Part shown: positions 1-12,700 of the stretch, in pieces | Position numbering within the stretch: the stretch's first letter is position 1 | How the letters are laid out: each line of letters starts with the position of its first letter | Assembly: GCA_019400425.1 (NCBI GenBank) | Contig: JAFREE010000171.1 | Span: 1 to 51,111, forward strand | Reading direction: 5' to 3' | Length of the DNA: 51,111 bases | Origin: Hymenochaete sp. R1 | Taxonomy: Eukaryota; Basidiomycota; Agaricomycetes; Hymenochaetales; Hymenochaetaceae | Made by a program: the position numbers and the translations under genes | The notes under the pieces: generated by a model | What the model saw: the letters and a program-made list of their open reading frames with translations, nothing else | Told to the model about the DNA's origin: nothing | The model's database searches: none

Positions 1-1570
1 CTATGCGCAAACGCGACTGGCCAAAACCGAAAAAGGTAATGTCACGTGTGTTCATGGCTTATTCGACACACCTGTAGACTGCCTTCAAGTGCACGTGCTC
101 GTAATTGCCGATGACGATACGATCCCTGATCTCAGTGCTTTTTAACTTGTCCCTTCCCTTCCTCATACCACCAGCATCCTTCTGAAGGCTTATCTCCCGC
201 TCTCCCTCTCTTCTTCTGCGAGACTGGACGAGGTACGATCAAATGTCGGGAAACGCACTCGACTCGAGCCTTCTCATCTTCCGTGCCCTCCTCCTCTTTC
301 CACAAGATGCATGCCCATTCATGTCACCTTCGATATGTTCCCGAGGGCACGTTGTGCACTTAACGTGAGCTTACATTTTGGGACTAATATCGCTTCTTCA
401 GGATTAAGTGACATGACCAACATCAAAACAGGACACCCGAAGTCGTGAAAATTTGAAGTGGAAAGCCAACTCGTGTCCACTTTACAAATCAAAACGTGCA
501 CATGTACAGTTGCATTGGTTGTTGTAGCTACTTGTGCGTACACCACGGCCCTACCACCCGGCTTATTTTGCTTTAGTTCGGCTGAATCAAGCTAAACGGC
601 GGGCTTCGTGCTTGGGTTCTGGGATAGGCGTTGATTTGAACTCACTGTGGCCGTTGAAATACGTGACTATGGTCGTGAACATCCTTCCCAATATACCTGA
701 GAAGGGACCACCTGCTCTGTACATGGGGTTTATTCTACTTGTTTTAGCGACGCTGAACCTTTTTCTCCGTTGACTGAAAACTATGCGATCGATCGGTCGA
801 TTAGACGGGGTTTTTTTAAATACATACATATAAAGAACACATTCGGACCTGTTCGGGGAGATTGCTCTCAGAGACGGCAGTAGAAGGTCCAGGGGTGCGG
901 GGACAACGATAACCATGACACGACAGACTGTACGTGCTCCTTCGGTGATCTATGTTGCTCTTCGTGATTCTTTCGAATCTGTTTACAAATCACTGAACTA
1001 TGACTTCAAGTGAATAGCTTTGTTCGGTGATTTAGGAGCTCGTAAAAGTCCCAAATCCACAACACGTGTCCAATCTGCTTGCACATGTTCTACGACTTAT
1101 CTTCTCCAGCTCAATTCTGTGACTGATGTATACGCGTCTATTGTTGTACATGGGAATGATGCACCCGCTTTTAGAAAGGAATGGGGTTTGGGAGCGAGCC
1201 TTGAAGGTATGGAATCAACCATTCCTAAACGCTCGTCCAAACTCTGAATGAATTGTACACCCAGACTAACGGAGTTTCCGGGTTCTGACAAAGCGAAAAG
1301 CTAGCAATACATCGCGGATCGCGTCGTAGTTGATTTATTAATGCCCGATCCCTCCTGCTTCAGTCCCTGCCATGGGTTGGGTCGGTAAATGCTATATAAA
1401 CGTCACAACGGTTCCAGATGGACGCCCTGCAATTCATCTGTTCATAACATCTACTCTCGGAGTGCTCGTTATCTTCAAGAATTCTTATCGAATAAAACAA
1501 AACTGAGAAGGTGACCTGCCAATGCCTCGCTGCATCTAAGGATCCAGCTAACGCTCACGAGTCGTATAGC
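1..1570. other. intergenic, no gene recognised
   Basis: Short open frames exist on both strands (for example 534-773 plus and 587-916 minus), but none has a recognisable domain and none extends convincingly across splice sites. The last 180 bases are the promoter and leader of the first kinase gene. Confidence 0.5.
1393..1400 (+). promoter_or_regulatory. TATA box of kinase gene 1
   Basis: TATATAAA lies about 170 bases upstream of the ATG of the first kinase gene, a normal distance for a leader of roughly 140 bases. Seen in sequence; use as a promoter is inferred. Confidence 0.5.
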
Positions 1571-3070
1571 ATGCATAACGGTTCTGATTACCTGCCGCCA
1601 ATGGACGAAGAGGCGATGATCAGAGCTCTTACCGCTCAATTGAGGAGCTCTAATAGAAACGTACACCCTGCACTCATGACAAGATTAATCTCGGAAGCCA
1701 TCGCTACTATGAACGAAGGAGACGAGCAAGAGACAACCGATTCTGAGGTATTTTCTTATAGCCACTTCATGAAAGTCGCTTGATGCAAGTTGAACGCTTG
1801 GTTAGAGAACATTGATACCACCTACGGGTCAATCGCCAAGAGTACGCAGCTTCAATTATCGCAATCCAACATTTGACTTAACTTCTCTGAGTTAAGTGGA
1901 CAGTTTCTAAACCACTGCCCATAAATGATATAGCCATTCTTGACCATCTTCAACACTTCGATCTACACGATAAAATTGTGCACAGAGAACGCGAAGCGGA
2001 GAGTGGAGGAGCGTTTTCGGAGGTATTCAAAGGAAGTTACCGACATGGCAGATATGGTATCATGGACGTTGCCATTAAACGTATGAGATTCCACATTGGG
2101 TCCGAGGAATATAAAATAGTAAGTGACTCCAACAACGGAGGCCAATCGTTCATGAAATCAACGTTCAACCCTTCGCCCGTCAGCTATTCGAGAAGGAAAT
2201 TTACGTTTGGTCCAAGTTTCGTCATGAAAACGTTTTACCGCTTCTAGGTTTCGCCTTTTGCCATGATACGGGATACCCTCTTCTCGTTTCGGAATGGATG
2301 ACTTTTGGCACTGCTTGGAATTACGTCCTATCACACCCTCAATTGAGCATGCTACATATCACTGCCTTGGTGGGCGTCTGAACACTCACAGCGTTTTGTC
2401 GCTGTTGACCGGAATACTGTCTAGATACGTGATATAGCAGAAGGTTTGACATATCTGCATTCTCAAAATGCTATTCATTCTGATATGAAATCTGTAAGTT
2501 TTTACTGATTTGTAGCAATGCGATACTAATCGTCTCTCCGTGGATCTCTCGTCGATTCTAGGATAACGTGGTTGTTGCACCCGACCGAAAGGCAAAAATA
2601 TGTGACTTCGGGTGCTCTAGGCTGCTTGTCGCAAGCAACCCAATCGGCAAACCCACTTCTTTATCTTCGGCGAAAAGAAAAGGCACGTTTGCATACTATG
2701 CTCCGGAGCTTGTCAACGACCCGAGGCACACAAAGGCGAGCGACGTGTGGGCATTTGGCTCAACAGTATTCGTATGCTCATTTTTTCTGCTTTTGGTCTT
2801 CATTCTCTGATTCTATAATACCACCAGGAGCTCATCACTAGAGTCCGACCTTACCAGGGACAGTTGGATTTCCAAATCTGTCATTCTATCATTCATGGGA
2901 TACTTCCACAGTTCCCGCCTTCCCATGCATCTGGAGGGAGTGCTCGATTATTGTTTGACCTCCAAAAAATTTGTACGCAGTGTTGGGAGAGAAACCCCTT
3001 TGACAGACCGAGGATGCGGGACATTGTTCAGACCGTCGCACACATACAAAACTACTACAAGAATATTTAG
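1571..3070 (+). CDS. TKL-like protein kinase 1 (short form)
   Basis: Spliced model join(1571..1747,1897..2118,2184..2369,2425..2493,2562..2771,2828..3070), 368 aa. Residues 1-59 form an acidic leader without known domain; the kinase domain follows. Visible motifs: Gly-rich loop SGGAFSEVFKG, VAIK lysine, the alpha-C Glu in LFEKEIY, catalytic HSDMK (His213-Ser214-Asp215) with following Asn, DFG at 233, YYAPEL, and a C-lobe ending ERNPFDRPRM. All residues needed for phosphotransfer are present, but the Arg of HRD is Ser. The C-terminus stops shortly after the kinase domain, so this copy has no accessory tail. Exon 2 begins with a segment (SKPLPINDIAILDHL) that aligns with the pre-kinase segment of copies 3 and 5, which supports the acceptor at 1896. 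Substrate and pathway cannot be told from sequence. First member of a five-gene head-to-tail array. Confidence 0.85.
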
Positions 3071-3952
3071 GAATTGGTTTCCGTCTTTCCAGAAAAAATG
3101 TCGAGGTCATGATGTCGTAGTATTATCTCGTATAGTAGCTCGGAAAGAGTTATCGAAATTGCTTGTTAGTAGTTTGGAGCAGCCTTTTTAAGGATCATTT
3201 TGCCCTTCATTCGCTTTAGTAGAGTGGGTGTATGGGTTTGTATAAATTGAGAGAAACGATGTGAGGATGATTTCTGGCGCTCGTAGGATGAAGAAAGCTT
3301 GTTCGTCTACTCGTGCTGGGACGCTCGAACCGAGAGGCGTTTTCTCCGCCCTTGGTCAATGACCATGCCAATGTCGTCGCGCTCCTGAACACCCTTCACC
3401 CTTATCCTCGTCATCAAATTTCGATCTCAATCTTTTCTTGTAAAGATTTAGCTGTTTCCTTCTGCTTCCTTCTTCTACCGACTTTCAATTTGCGAAAGCA
3501 ATGCAGTGTGATGGCTATGTATGAGCCGGCGTTCGGCAACGCTGCTGGGGACAGGCAGATGCTGCTTGGCTCACACGATACTGCCAGATTCGGTACGGTC
3601 CTTCCTTCTCCAGCCTTGGATCTTTTCGTGTCATGCATGCTCATTCTAGTTGTAAAGGCCTTTAGAGCGGAGGCTAAGCACAGCGTTATCGGCTCCTCCC
3701 CTATTTCCATTGGCCTTCGCGCGACTTCGCCGACGCCATCTGCTGGCAAATGTATTGTAATCCCCCCTGTGTGCAAACCCGGGTTTGCAGCTTCCTTTAG
3801 GTTTGAAATTCCGCCGTAACTTGTTCCCAGGTCTTTAGCTCATAATCCGCACCGTTCGCTCCAGGTCCTTTCACTCTCATACCACTCGCCTTCAAGAGTC
3901 GTACCTCGGGAACGATTTTCTACCGCCATCACAGCCGACCTCGACCCTTTTT
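3071..3952. other. intergenic between kinases 1 and 2
   Basis: An open plus frame at 3313-3819 codes 168 residues with no recognisable domain and low-complexity composition; it is probably leader or promoter sequence of kinase 2. Nothing else seen. Confidence 0.4.
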
Positions 3953-5748
3953 ATGACGTCGTTGACCGTCGAAAAGCCATTAACAGGGCTCGATTCCGAT
4001 ATATTATCTCGTCTCAGGCCACTTGACTTGCACGGTAAAATTACCGCACGAGAGAAGGCGGCATTTGGACATGGCGCGCTCTCCGAGGTCTTCAAAGGGC
4101 GCTGCCTACTAGGTTCTCGCGGTGAAACCGACGTCGCGATTAAGCGCTTGCGCTTTCATGTATCCTCTGCAATATGCAAGAGAGTACGCACTACAGTTTA
4201 CCCCTATGGGTTACCCTTTTACGCATCAATCTACAGGTCTTCGAGCAGGAGGTATACGTATGGTCAAAGTTTTACCATCCGAATGTTCTGCCTCTTTTAG
4301 GATACGCTTTCTGCAGTGAGACTGGCTATCCCATGCTCGTATCAGAATGGATGTCCCATGGGAATGTATGGAACTACGTTCAATCGAATCTGCAACTAAG
4401 CACTTTCGACGTTTCATTACTGGTGCGTCCTTAGTCGATGATTGTTTGAAGATGTAATACTGAGGATCATTAGTTACGGGACATAGCAGACGGGCTTACT
4501 TATTTACATGACAGAGGAGCTATACATTCGGATCTGAAGTCAGTAAGTGATAGTCGATTCCCTGGTCATTTCAGCCTTCACTAAAATGCATCTTTCTAAG
4601 GACAACATTGTCGTCTCTTCGGAGGGCAAAGCTATGATCTGTGACTTTGGCTCTTCGAGACTGCTGGTTTCGAGTAGGACACTGGGAAAGGTCTCGTCGA
4701 CAGTGAAGGGGACGGTCAGATACTTCGCTCCCGAACTTGCATTTGAGTCGACTCAGTCAAAAGAGACAGATGTCTGGGCATTTGGGATGATCGCTTACGT
4801 GGGTCATTCACATAGTTTCAGACTTAGGTCCGTGCTCACCGCTCACCTTGCCACTCCAAAACAGGAGCTTATCACCAAGCAGAGACCATATAACCAGCTG
4901 AACCAAGTTCAAACATTCATTGCAATAAGCAAAGGGATACTACCCACATTCCCGCCATCGGTAGATAATGAACACAATCAAACCGTTTATGACCAAGTGC
5001 AGGGCATCTGCCATCAATGTTGGAATCTCGACCCTTGCTCTCGACCTCAAATACATGAGATCCAAGGACGATTGTTACGCATGATATCCGACATATGGAA
5101 CCGTTTTTCGGTGAGCCAGCTTCGCTTCCTTAACTGCAACATGTCGTTCTGATAGTGCAACCTGTATCGGCCGCTTCATAAAGAAAACGAATATTGCTTG
5201 CGTTGACGTGTGCACACACACTGCAGCCATTGAAAACGTAAGGCATATGAGGGAAGAAATCAAGCGATTTAAAGGTAATGCGTCCTTAAACGAACGAACG
5301 ACTATTATTCACAATTTTCGTTCATTAAAGATCAACAAAATGGACATTGTGCGCAGTTGACGGAACAAGACAAAAAATTATTCAAGGCTTTATTTGCAGA
5401 GCTTCACCAAATTGTTGCGCCCCTCGAGAAGTATCCTAGCCTGTTTTTGGCTGTCACAAATGATAACGCCTTTACATATGCTCTCGTCAATCTGGTACGG
5501 TTCTTCAAAATCCTTTACAGAAATCTGAAAGCTGATGATTGCGTTAGCTGGAGAAGGTCAAGCGGCAGTACTCCAGCTTGATGTCGCCTGACCCTACCTT
5601 TATCTTTGATTTGACTTCGTTGGTCACGCTGCATCAAATTTGTGGAGAAATGCGAGAAAGGATCTTAACGGTATGTCAGAATGCAGCCATTGTTGATGTT
5701 GATCAGCAAGGGGATGTGGAAGTGTTGGTACGGAAAGTCCTGGATTGA
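3953..5748 (+). CDS. TKL-like protein kinase 2 with helical C-terminal extension
   Basis: Spliced model join(3953..4183,4237..4422,4474..4542,4601..4798,4865..5110,5184..5274,5331..5494,5548..5748), 461 aa. Kinase domain residues about 25-305: FGHGALSEVFKG loop, VAIKRL lysine, VFEQEVY Glu, HSDLK (157-161), DFG at 177, YFAPEL. Residues 311-461 come from three further exons and form an Ala/Leu/Glu-rich, apparently all-helical tail (for example NVRHMREEIKRFK and KLFKALFAELHQIVAPLEKY) that I do not recognise. If the intron at 5111 were retained the protein would instead end at 5152 (323 aa). The splice chain keeps phase 0/1/0 throughout and ends in a clean stop, so I favour the long form. Exon 4 is 198 nt, 12 nt shorter than in the other copies, because the activation segment is shorter. 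Confidence 0.75.
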
Positions 5749-7301
5749 TTGGAACCTTTTTGGAACTTATTTTTTTTGTATGGTTATGGTTATGCTGGAA
5801 CGAATCACTCAGTTGCCTTGCGTGTTCGCACCCTACATATGTATTACTTAATGGCATGTGTTCCATATATGACCTATGACCCTGTTGTTAAGCGCTGAAT
5901 CGACACCTTATTTGTGAGGTTGTCAGCTGATGATAGTGACAAAACTCCAGGCCGAAACTAAGTCATGTATGCCGGATGTAGATCTGGTTTTCAAGCCTGC
6001 AGTTCATTTACTTCTTCGACGCTCACATTCATTGAATCGGCAAGGTGTTAGCATGACAGTAAACCAGTAGTTAGGATACCACTTTGGAGCCAAGCATGTC
6101 GCGAACTGGCATTCCCCGGGAGACTGAAGAAAATGAGGTTTCTCAGAAGCGGATCTTGAGATACCGTATCCATTTCATGCGATTGGTGAGCGTAAGAATG
6201 AGCGAAAACCATGTGAACTTCATCACGCACCACATACTGTATTGCAATAATGCTTCTTGTAAATGCATTCTGTAAGAGGCGCCTGAAAGAGGGTAAACTC
6301 GTCACTGACCACACCCTCACATATTCAGTCCTAGCTCGAAATGTACCAGTGGTTGCTGGTTTATACTCTTAACAGTAAACATGCTTTGATTCTTTAGTGA
6401 CGCCCCCTCTACTTTGGCGTGCTTTTGTGGCTTCTTTCTTGGTTTCTGTCAGAAGTATTGCATGTCAAAATGTGTCAGACAAGAAATTGAAGAATGTCAC
6501 TCACGCCACTCGTCCATATGCGATGTCTTTTTATCCGGTGGATGAGACATATAAGAAGGGGGTTCGACGACCAATTTCAGTTTCTGAGGAAAATCCCCAG
6601 AAACCGAGCGCCAAACTCATGAAGCCGGTCATTACGGAACACCGCATCGGTGAGTTTGACTGGCTTTTTCACTACTCACGTTGCATGGTGGAATAGGGAT
6701 CCGTATTGGGACGGTAGGGTGCATCGGAGTTTGGTTGAGTACTTTCTTCAACTCTCCTTGGAAGACATCGACAACGTCACGTAGCCCATTGGCAATCAAA
6801 ACGACGAAGGGGTATGTCTGGTATTGGAATTCATGATAGTCGGTAGAAGCAAAGCAGCAAAGCAAGGCTGGGTCGAAGTCGCGCGTTGCCGCACTTGACT
6901 CGGATCTGACCATGCACGAAAACGGAGCACCGCATAACCCTCATCTTCGCTGTTCTTCCAACCTTTCCCACAAAAGTACTTCTAAAGAGTCCGGCTATCG
7001 CGCAAGTCGCAAACGATCCGTGGATGTCTGAAAGAAAAGAACGAAATCGCGATAAATGTGTGGGGCAGTGCGACGTGAAATGCTACTTGCGCCAATGTGT
7101 GAAGCAATGACCAGCATCGTGCTGATGTGGTTGATGCAATTGGCATGGAACTCGTCTTATACCAATGGCAGGCGCCTATCCTAGTCTCGATCCGTCCGTC
7201 CATCACCGCTTCGGCAGGCGCCTTTTCGTATATGAAACTGCACGTCGCCTCGTCTCACGTTCGAGTTCAAGTCATCCCATGGCTCCTTCATTAGAATCAT
7301 A
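5749..7301. other. intergenic, no gene recognised
   Basis: About 1.5 kb between kinases 2 and 3. A 99-residue plus frame at 6397-6696 starts with a hydrophobic stretch but has no recognisable domain or splice partner. Nothing else supported. Confidence 0.4.
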
Positions 7302-10077
7302 ATGGTCCCTCCCGCGAATACCAGAATTCGACCGACAGGTTCAAGAAATGAAAAGACCAGCACTCCTCGAGACCTTCAGCAAGAAGATTTACGTATTGGA
7401 CTCGGATTGACCGGAAGGCCATTGACGGTTCGCAAAGAGCTACCAGTGGACAACAAAAGCATCTGGGCCCACCTTCAGAGATTTGACCTATACGGACGGT
7501 TGACAGCAAGGTCAGAGGATGCGGCTGGCCATGGAACATTCTCAGAGGTTTTCAAAGGAAGGTGTGCCCTTGGGGTGCGCGGTGAAGTCGTCGTGGCCGT
7601 TAAGCGCTTAAGATTTCACGTCAAATCCATCGACTGTAATAGAGTGAGTGTCGTTGTTTGCTTCTTGTGGATTCTGCTCTGACTTCGGACCAGCTTTTCG
7701 AGCAGGAAATTTATATGTGGTCTAAACTTAACCATGCTCATGTCCTCCCTCTATTGGGATACGCATTTTGTGGAGACACCGGCTACCCCTTGATCATTTC
7801 AGAATGGATGAGCAACGGAACTGCCTGGGATTTCCTCAAATCGAACCCTGACATGGGCTTGACCGAAACTTTGCGTCTGGTACGATCGGTCGCATACTCG
7901 CATATTATCAAATTTAACCGTGCTTCAGGTCCTCGATGTCGCGGAAGGCCTAGGGTACTTACATGGGATGGATGTTGTACACTCGGACATCAAATCAGTT
8001 AGTGAACTTTGGCACCATCGCTGGAAATGCTCGTTCTGAGAACCTCTGTCTTAAGGATAATATTGTTATATCGCCAGAAGGGAGGGCGCTGCTCTGTGAT
8101 TTTGGAAGCTCTCGGATGCTCCTTGCTAGCAGATCGCTGGCGAAAATGTCCTCGGAGGCAAAAGGGACCGTCAATTACCTCGCACCAGAATTAATCGATT
8201 TTTCGAACGTGCACGTCAAGCATTCAAAACAGACCGATGTCTGGGCCTTTTCCATGACGCTTTACGTACGTGGCTAAGTCTATATCTTCCCGTGTAATGG
8301 AGCTAACTGTTTATGATAGGAATTTGTTACCAGGCAGAGACCATATCGCAATAAGACCGATGGTCAAATCTATATCGCTATCAACTTAGGAATGCTCCCA
8401 GAATTCCCAGCAACGTTGGCGGCGGACCCCGAGGGTCTTATCTACTCGGAGTTACAGGACATCTGCAAGCAATGCTGGAATCGCAATCCGTCTTCCAGAC
8501 CACAAATGACGACGCTGAGAGCCATGATTGGAGCCTTGATTCCCAATACCAACGATACCGAACCTCCAAACCCGACGCCGGCTGCGGAAAGCAATGAAGA
8601 TACACTACAAACTCCTCGAGTATCTAAGAAGGCCTTGGACTCAGAGGAGAACTCTCCACAAAAAATAGATACAGTCGAAAACCTGGAAGAGCCAGAAGTA
8701 AATATTCGAGTTGAATCAGAGGATATCGATAATTTACGAGCCAATAACCCATCGCCACCCACGTCTAACACTAGTTCAGATCAATCTCGACCCGCGTCTC
8801 CCCTAGACCTCCTTCACCAGCGTGCAATGTCTCCGGATCCTCAAGCTCGAGACGATATAGAAACACGTGTCGAGCTGACTAAAGAGGCCCTGGATTTACG
8901 ACCGCCGGGGCATGTTGATCGCGCGGGTTCCCTGACGAGTCTCGCGGGTGCTTTATGGAGTCGCTATCAAGCGACATTTGCTTTAGAGGACCTCGAAGAA
9001 TCTATAAGGTTGGATAGAGAGGCCCTTGATCTTCGACCTCGAGGGCACGCAGACCGCGCGACGTCTCTCGAGTGCCTCGCCGGCAGCCTTCGGATGCGTT
9101 ACGACCGTGTCAAAGCAATTGAAGATCTTGAAGAGTGCATCCGGCTCGATAATGAAGCACTCGAATTATGCGAGCCCAACCATCCAGACCGGTCTCGGAT
9201 TCTTCATTATCTTGGGAAGGATATGAAGAAGCGATATAGTATTACCAAGTCAGCAGAGGATCTTGATGAATCGATTGCGCTTGACGTCGAAGCTCTCGAA
9301 CTCAGTCCTATTGGACACCCAGATCGAGCTCGTTCTGTACACAGCCTTGCATCGTCGATGCGAACACGCTACGAACTTACCCGTTCAGAAGAGGACCTCG
9401 AGGATGCGATTCGATTCGGGGAAGAGGCTTTGGAGCATTGTCCGATAGGATTCAGCGACCGCCTTCAATTCCTCGAAAACCTTGCAATATGTTTCCGTTC
9501 CCGCTTTGAGCTCTACAGGTCCCAAGACGATCTCGAAGCATCCATTCGTTTGAATAGAGAGGCTCTTTCTCTATGTCCACCCGGCCACAAAAATCGCGAT
9601 TATGCATTGCATGAGCTGGCCATCGGCCTTTGGCATCGTTTCGACCTTACAGACTGGGCAGCGGATCTCGACGAAGCCATACGTTGCGACACGGCGGCTC
9701 TACAGCTTTGCGCGCCCGATCATCCAGACCGCGCTCATACCCTCCATAACCTTGCGCTTTGTTATTGGTCCCGCCATGAGCTGACGAGCTCTCGGGATGA
9801 CCTTGAACACTCTATATGGTGCGATTCCGAAGCTCTCAAAATGAGACCGCCTGGGCATGCCGACCGCGAGCTATCACTCCATAGCCTTGCACATGGGTAT
9901 CGATGTCGTTATGACCTTACGAACTCAGCTGCCGATCTTGACTGGAGCATCCGCCTATTCAAAGAGGTCCTCACGTTGAGACCTCCTGGACATCCGGATC
10001 GTGCTCAGTCCCTTGAGGAACTCGAGCTCTGCCTGATGATACGAGAGAATCTTTCTCGGCCATACGAACATCGTTAG
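7302..10077 (+). CDS. TKL-like protein kinase 3 fused to TPR-like repeats
   Basis: Spliced model join(7302..7643,7694..7879,7929..7997,8056..8265,8320..10077), 854 aa. After a polar leader and a KELPVD segment comes the kinase domain: GHGTFSEVFKG, VAVKRL, LFEQEIYMW, HSDIK (194-198), DFG at 214, YLAPEL, RNPSSRPQM. A Ser/Glu/Pro-rich linker (about 345-440) leads to nine repeats of 45 residues (about 446-850), each with the pattern EDLxESIRLxxEAL-x-LRPPGHxDR-xSLxxLAxxLxxRY. These are TPR-type helical hairpins like those of Agaricomycete TPR/CHAT and NLR-like proteins (family knowledge). The kinase-repeat junction lies inside the long last exon, so the fusion is not a prediction artefact of joining exons. 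The repeats probably bind a partner or self-associate; the ligand is unknown. Its closest relative here is copy 5. Confidence 0.88.
8902..10050 (+). repeat. nine 135-bp TPR-coding repeats
   Basis: In-frame units with a 135-bp period: the conserved Gly codon of the P-x-G-H motif falls at 8908, 9043 and (as Asn) 9178, each exactly 135 bases apart. Units are clearly related at protein level but diverged at DNA level, so this is an old, functionally kept array rather than a recent expansion. Confidence 0.8.
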
Positions 10078-10396
10078 TCCTTGACTATGCCTTAAAATTT
10101 AAATAGCGGAAGGACGCTTTCTGGACGGTGCGAGTGTGTCGAACTTCTGCATTTTTCTTCTGGTTTGTATTATGTATTATGTACGGTCATGGACTTATAT
10201 ATATGGACGGAAATAATGGAATATGTGTAATGGCATCATGGGACGTTTCGAGCGAGGCCGTGCACTGGATCATAATTCAGTTCTGAAATGGCTGTCATGG
10301 AAATTCAAATACTGTCCTGACTATCCTCTGCCTCCTTCCCCCACCATCTTTATCTGTGTCACTTTGTCTGAGAGTAACCTTTACCAACTCTTATCC
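10078..10396. other. short spacer between kinases 3 and 4
   Basis: Contains the AT-rich 3' end of kinase 3 and the promoter of kinase 4. An upstream in-frame ATG at 10223 exists but the ATG at 10397 fits the family start better. Confidence 0.5.
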
Positions 10397-11873
10397 ATGC
10401 CTTCTCCCCTTTCAAACCCATTACCGAAAGAAAGAACGGGCGTTTTGGCTGAGCTCAGGCATCTCGACCTCAGTGGAAGGGTCACCTTCACCAGGGGTGC
10501 ACCGATGGGATGTGGTGCATTCTCCGAAGTGTTTCAAGGTCGATACGTGCTCGAGGAACAAGGTGAAATGAAAGTGGCTATCAAACGCCTTCGTTTCTAT
10601 ATGGACTCTGTTGACGTCACGAGAGTAAGTCTGATTTTGTCCTGTGCAAAATACGGTTTCTTATTTGAGTCGCCTCAGCTATTCGAACGGGAGGTATATA
10701 TGTGGTCCAAGCTCCAACATCCGAATGTCCTTTCATTGTTGGGGTACACGTTCTGCGACGACACTGGCTTTCCACTACTCGTATCCGAGTGGATGGAGTA
10801 TGGTACGGCTCGAGCGTACGTGAAGTCAAATCCGAGTCTCGCCTTGCGGGACATAGTAGAATTGGTACGCACCTCCACTTTATCTATGCGTTTCTTCCTC
10901 ATGAAATGAAGTAGATTCGCGACATAGCCGACGGTCTAGCATATTTGCACGACAACGATGTGATCCATTCAGACGTCAAAGCTGTGAGTGTAATACTTCC
11001 TCACGTATGCGCCTTGTTCATGCATTACCTGTCCAGGAGAACGTCCTGATCTCGAAAGAAAAGAAGGCTCTGATATGCGACTTTGGGAGCACAAGTATGA
11101 TACTGGCAACAAGATCTCTAGCAAAGGTGACCGAAACGAGGAAGGGTACCGTGATCTATTACGCACCGGAACTTGTAAACCTCTCAAGTACAGACTCTTC
11201 CCACTCGAAAGAAAGCGATATCTGGGCATTTGGTATGACCATCTATGTGCGTACCACCGGAAGTCGTCGATCTTTTTTCGTCTTATGAATCCAAATTTAG
11301 GAGCTTGTGACTGGTCAACGGCCATACCACGATAAAAGCGAACCTCAGACCTACCTCGCTATCAGCCAAGGCATAACACCCGATTTCCCTCCGTCTACGA
11401 CTCGGGCACGAAGTTCGCACGACGGCTCGTATTCGCGTATATTGACCATCTGCCGACAATGCTGGAACCTTAACCCACAGAGCCGACCCAGCATGGAAGA
11501 CAATAGGAAAAGAATATCCGACGTACTCTCACAAAGCGACGAACACACGATATTCGTACCACCGGAGTCAAAGCAGGGGCAGCTTACACAATCTGACCAA
11601 CACCTTCGAGTTATTCCTAACAATGTTCTAGCCGCAAGGTCCTTGGCTTCAAAGCCTCAGAGGAAGGAGAAATCCCGTGCGACTGCCAAGAAACGTGTCA
11701 GTAAGAAGAGAGAGCAGCCAGAGAATGTCAGACCTGTTGGAACTAGGTTCGAGGACCATTCGTCGAAATTGCCGTTGATGCAGTTCCCTCGCATGCCGTC
11801 GCGACCACCGTTTGGTAAAGGCAAAGTAGTGGTGAAAGTAGAAGCAGACTTCAGGGGTTCCTGTCCGCGTTGA
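10397..11873 (+). CDS. TKL-like protein kinase 4 with basic tail
   Basis: Spliced model join(10397..10624,10679..10864,10915..10983,11037..11246,11301..11873), 421 aa. Kinase motifs: GCGAFSEVFQG, VAIKRL, LFEREVYMW, HSDVK (156-160), DFG at 176, YYAPEL, LNPQSRPSM. The tail after about residue 310 is polar and then strongly basic (KPQRKEKSR and KKRVSKKRE near residues 355-380), resembling a bipartite nuclear localisation signal; nuclear location is inference only. There are no TPR units, although it sits between two TPR-fused copies. Two of the DFG-flanking residues differ from the other copies (GSTSMIL instead of GSSRxxL). I chose the ATG at 10397 because it gives a leader the same size as kinase 2. 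Confidence 0.85.
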
Positions 11874-12302
11874 CCTGTTGGTATGGCGAGGGAGGTTTTT
11901 TTTTGTATTTCGATCAATGATCAATGGGTTGTCGAGAAATGAATTCAAGGGTGGAAGAGGTAGAACGATAGGATGGTTCGTAAAGCTCACCGTCGGATGT
12001 GACGTTCAATTTTAGCGCATAAGAGAGCTCAACAGTGAGCGAAACCACTCATTTTGGGAGCCTCCAATCAACATCAGTGATCCAGCATTTGATGCAACCC
12101 GGGAAGGACACGGCGTGCCGTGAACAGAGACAGTAATAATTTGTCCGAGTCACTGAGGATGTCTGAAACTTCAGGCCTTGGTCTCGTTGCGGTTCTTGAT
12201 GTAATCGTCACTCGCAGACAAAGGTGACTGTGAAGTATTTGATGGGACTAAACTCATAGGTTGAGGTCGGTAGAGAATCAAGTATCTCGGGGCTGTTGGT
12301 AA

Positions 12303-12500
12303 GCATTGGCAATGAAGATAAAGCCACGATGGCCAACGTGAAGGGGGATGGGACGTACCAGTAACCAGGAGATCACCCTGGTGTGAAGCTGTCCAAATAG
12401 TGGTGCGTATAAGTTTGTCCCCGAAGGAGTTGCAGAGAGTGAATAAATGACCGCATTATTTGGCAGCTCATACTGGTACCGGCGACGTCGCTGACGATGA
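12303..12500 (+). repeat. diverged direct repeat, unit A
   Basis: Begins with GCATTGGCAATGAAGA and runs to CGTACCA at 12360, then a second block GGCGACGTCGCTGACGATGA at 12481-12500 that follows a TTTGGCAG acceptor-like string. Both blocks recur in the same order about 370-400 bases downstream. Confidence 0.45.
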
Positions 12501-12700
12501 AGACTCTGAAGACTTGGACGTCCTCAAAGACATTGATCCGGAATACCACGGATCCGATGTGACTGGCTGGGTCGGCCTGGATGGGCTTCTGACGTCGTTT
12601 TAGGCGTTGTTGGTCAGTGCTATCGCCACTCTGCTGACAACATATGTGGGTGGATGTCGCACATGTAGAAAGTCTTCCATGACTGGTCTGTGTGTTGCTG

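Noticed and set aside
587..916. 109-codon minus frame near the left edge
   Set aside because: No recognisable domain, no promoter and no continuation across splice sites.
3313..3819. 168-codon plus frame upstream of kinase 2
   Set aside because: No domain, no splice partner and untypical composition; more likely promoter and leader.
6397..6696. 99-codon plus frame with hydrophobic start
   Set aside because: Could be a secreted peptide, but the hydrophobic stretch is weak and no cleavage site, promoter or splice support is seen.
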